From contig NC_066603.1 of assembly GCF_905475345.1 (NCBI RefSeq), forward strand, positions 3,116,001 to 3,180,000: a stretch of DNA of 64,000 nt. The letters run 5' to 3'. Position 1 is the first letter of the stretch, and each line of letters begins with the position of its first letter. The DNA comes from Vespula vulgaris. Taxonomy: Eukaryota; Arthropoda; Insecta; Hymenoptera; Vespidae. The notes beneath the pieces are model-generated. The model was not told where the DNA came from. It did not search any database and worked only from the letters and a program-made list of their open reading frames with translations. Below, one piece after another: positions 63,921 to 64,000 of this stretch. The position numbers and the translations under genes are program-made.

Positions 63921-64000
63921 GACGGATTAGTCGATCAATATTTCTTTCCTCTCCTTTATTTATTTATTTATTTATTTACTCGTTCATTCGTTTTATTTTC

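Larger units (their letters stand above)
59364..64000 (+). other. Mitf: Mitf intron, left part (continues beyond the window)
   Basis: Begins GTAAGT and has no recognisable acceptor leading into the expected NKGTILK sequence before the window ends. It holds T-rich DNA (59400-59500), (TA)n at 59606-59652, 60339-60377, 61374-61406 and 63294-63332, (TTTC)n at 60149-60180, (TTTTC)n at 61117-61145, a CT run near 62125-62152, GA runs near 60416-60438 and 60711-60735, and (TTTA)n at 63955-63979. Ordinary-complexity islands: 59990-60140, 61830-62030, 63040-63240 and 63590-63920. Degenerate repeats lie at 60560-61440 and 63388-63575. Confidence 0.8.

Overview
This 64 kb window looks like animal nuclear DNA, most probably from an insect and plausibly a hymenopteran (inference from base composition and style, not proven). 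It is very AT-rich. It is full of (TA)n, (GA/CT)n, (TG)n and homopolymer tracts, rich in CpG outside the repeats, and its coding sequence is broken into short exons with GT-AG borders and long introns. There are no prokaryotic operons, ribosome binding sites, CRISPR arrays, rRNA or recognisable tRNA genes.

The window holds the middle of one gene on the + strand: the MiT/TFE-family bHLH-leucine-zipper transcription factor Mitf (MITF/TFEB/TFE3/TFEC orthologue). Four consecutive coding exons can be read with intact splice sites and compatible phases: 13-220 (conserved MREQ N-terminal block), 2653-3072 (LENPTRYH block plus a low-complexity Pro/Ser region with SP sites), 48371-48560 (acidic activation helix, IKPE SUMO-type motif, start of the basic region) and 59288-59363 (rest of the basic region and helix 1). 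The introns are about 2.4, 45.3 and 10.7 kb, and a fourth intron runs off the right edge. The upstream N-terminal exon(s) and the downstream loop/helix 2/zipper/C-terminal exons lie outside the window.

Inside the 45 kb intron, a CpG- and trinucleotide-rich, low-TA block (about 16.85-20.97 kb) ends in a 12-codon open exon beginning MPVFNIIARRCK. It is followed at once by a strong phase-0 donor, compatible with the phase-0 exon at 48371. I read this as an alternative promoter and first exon giving a short Mitf isoform that lacks the MREQ and LENPTRYH regions. A weaker candidate of the same design sits at 33381-33446.

The rest is intron. It is a mosaic of microsatellites, blocks of ordinary-complexity DNA that may be enhancers (for example 7.9, 12.5, 33.3, 35.4, 40.9, 45.2, 50.8, 51.5, 57.1, 60.0, 61.9 and 63.7 kb), and many diverged local tandem duplications with 35-265 bp units, often separated by microsatellites or A/T-rich runs. 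The most striking non-coding sites are a 12-bp perfect inverted repeat made of two E2F-type sites flanking a G-quadruplex motif (22235-22296), and a seven- to eight-copy degenerate repeat array at 29.4-30.6 kb. No complete transposon with recognisable coding capacity was found.
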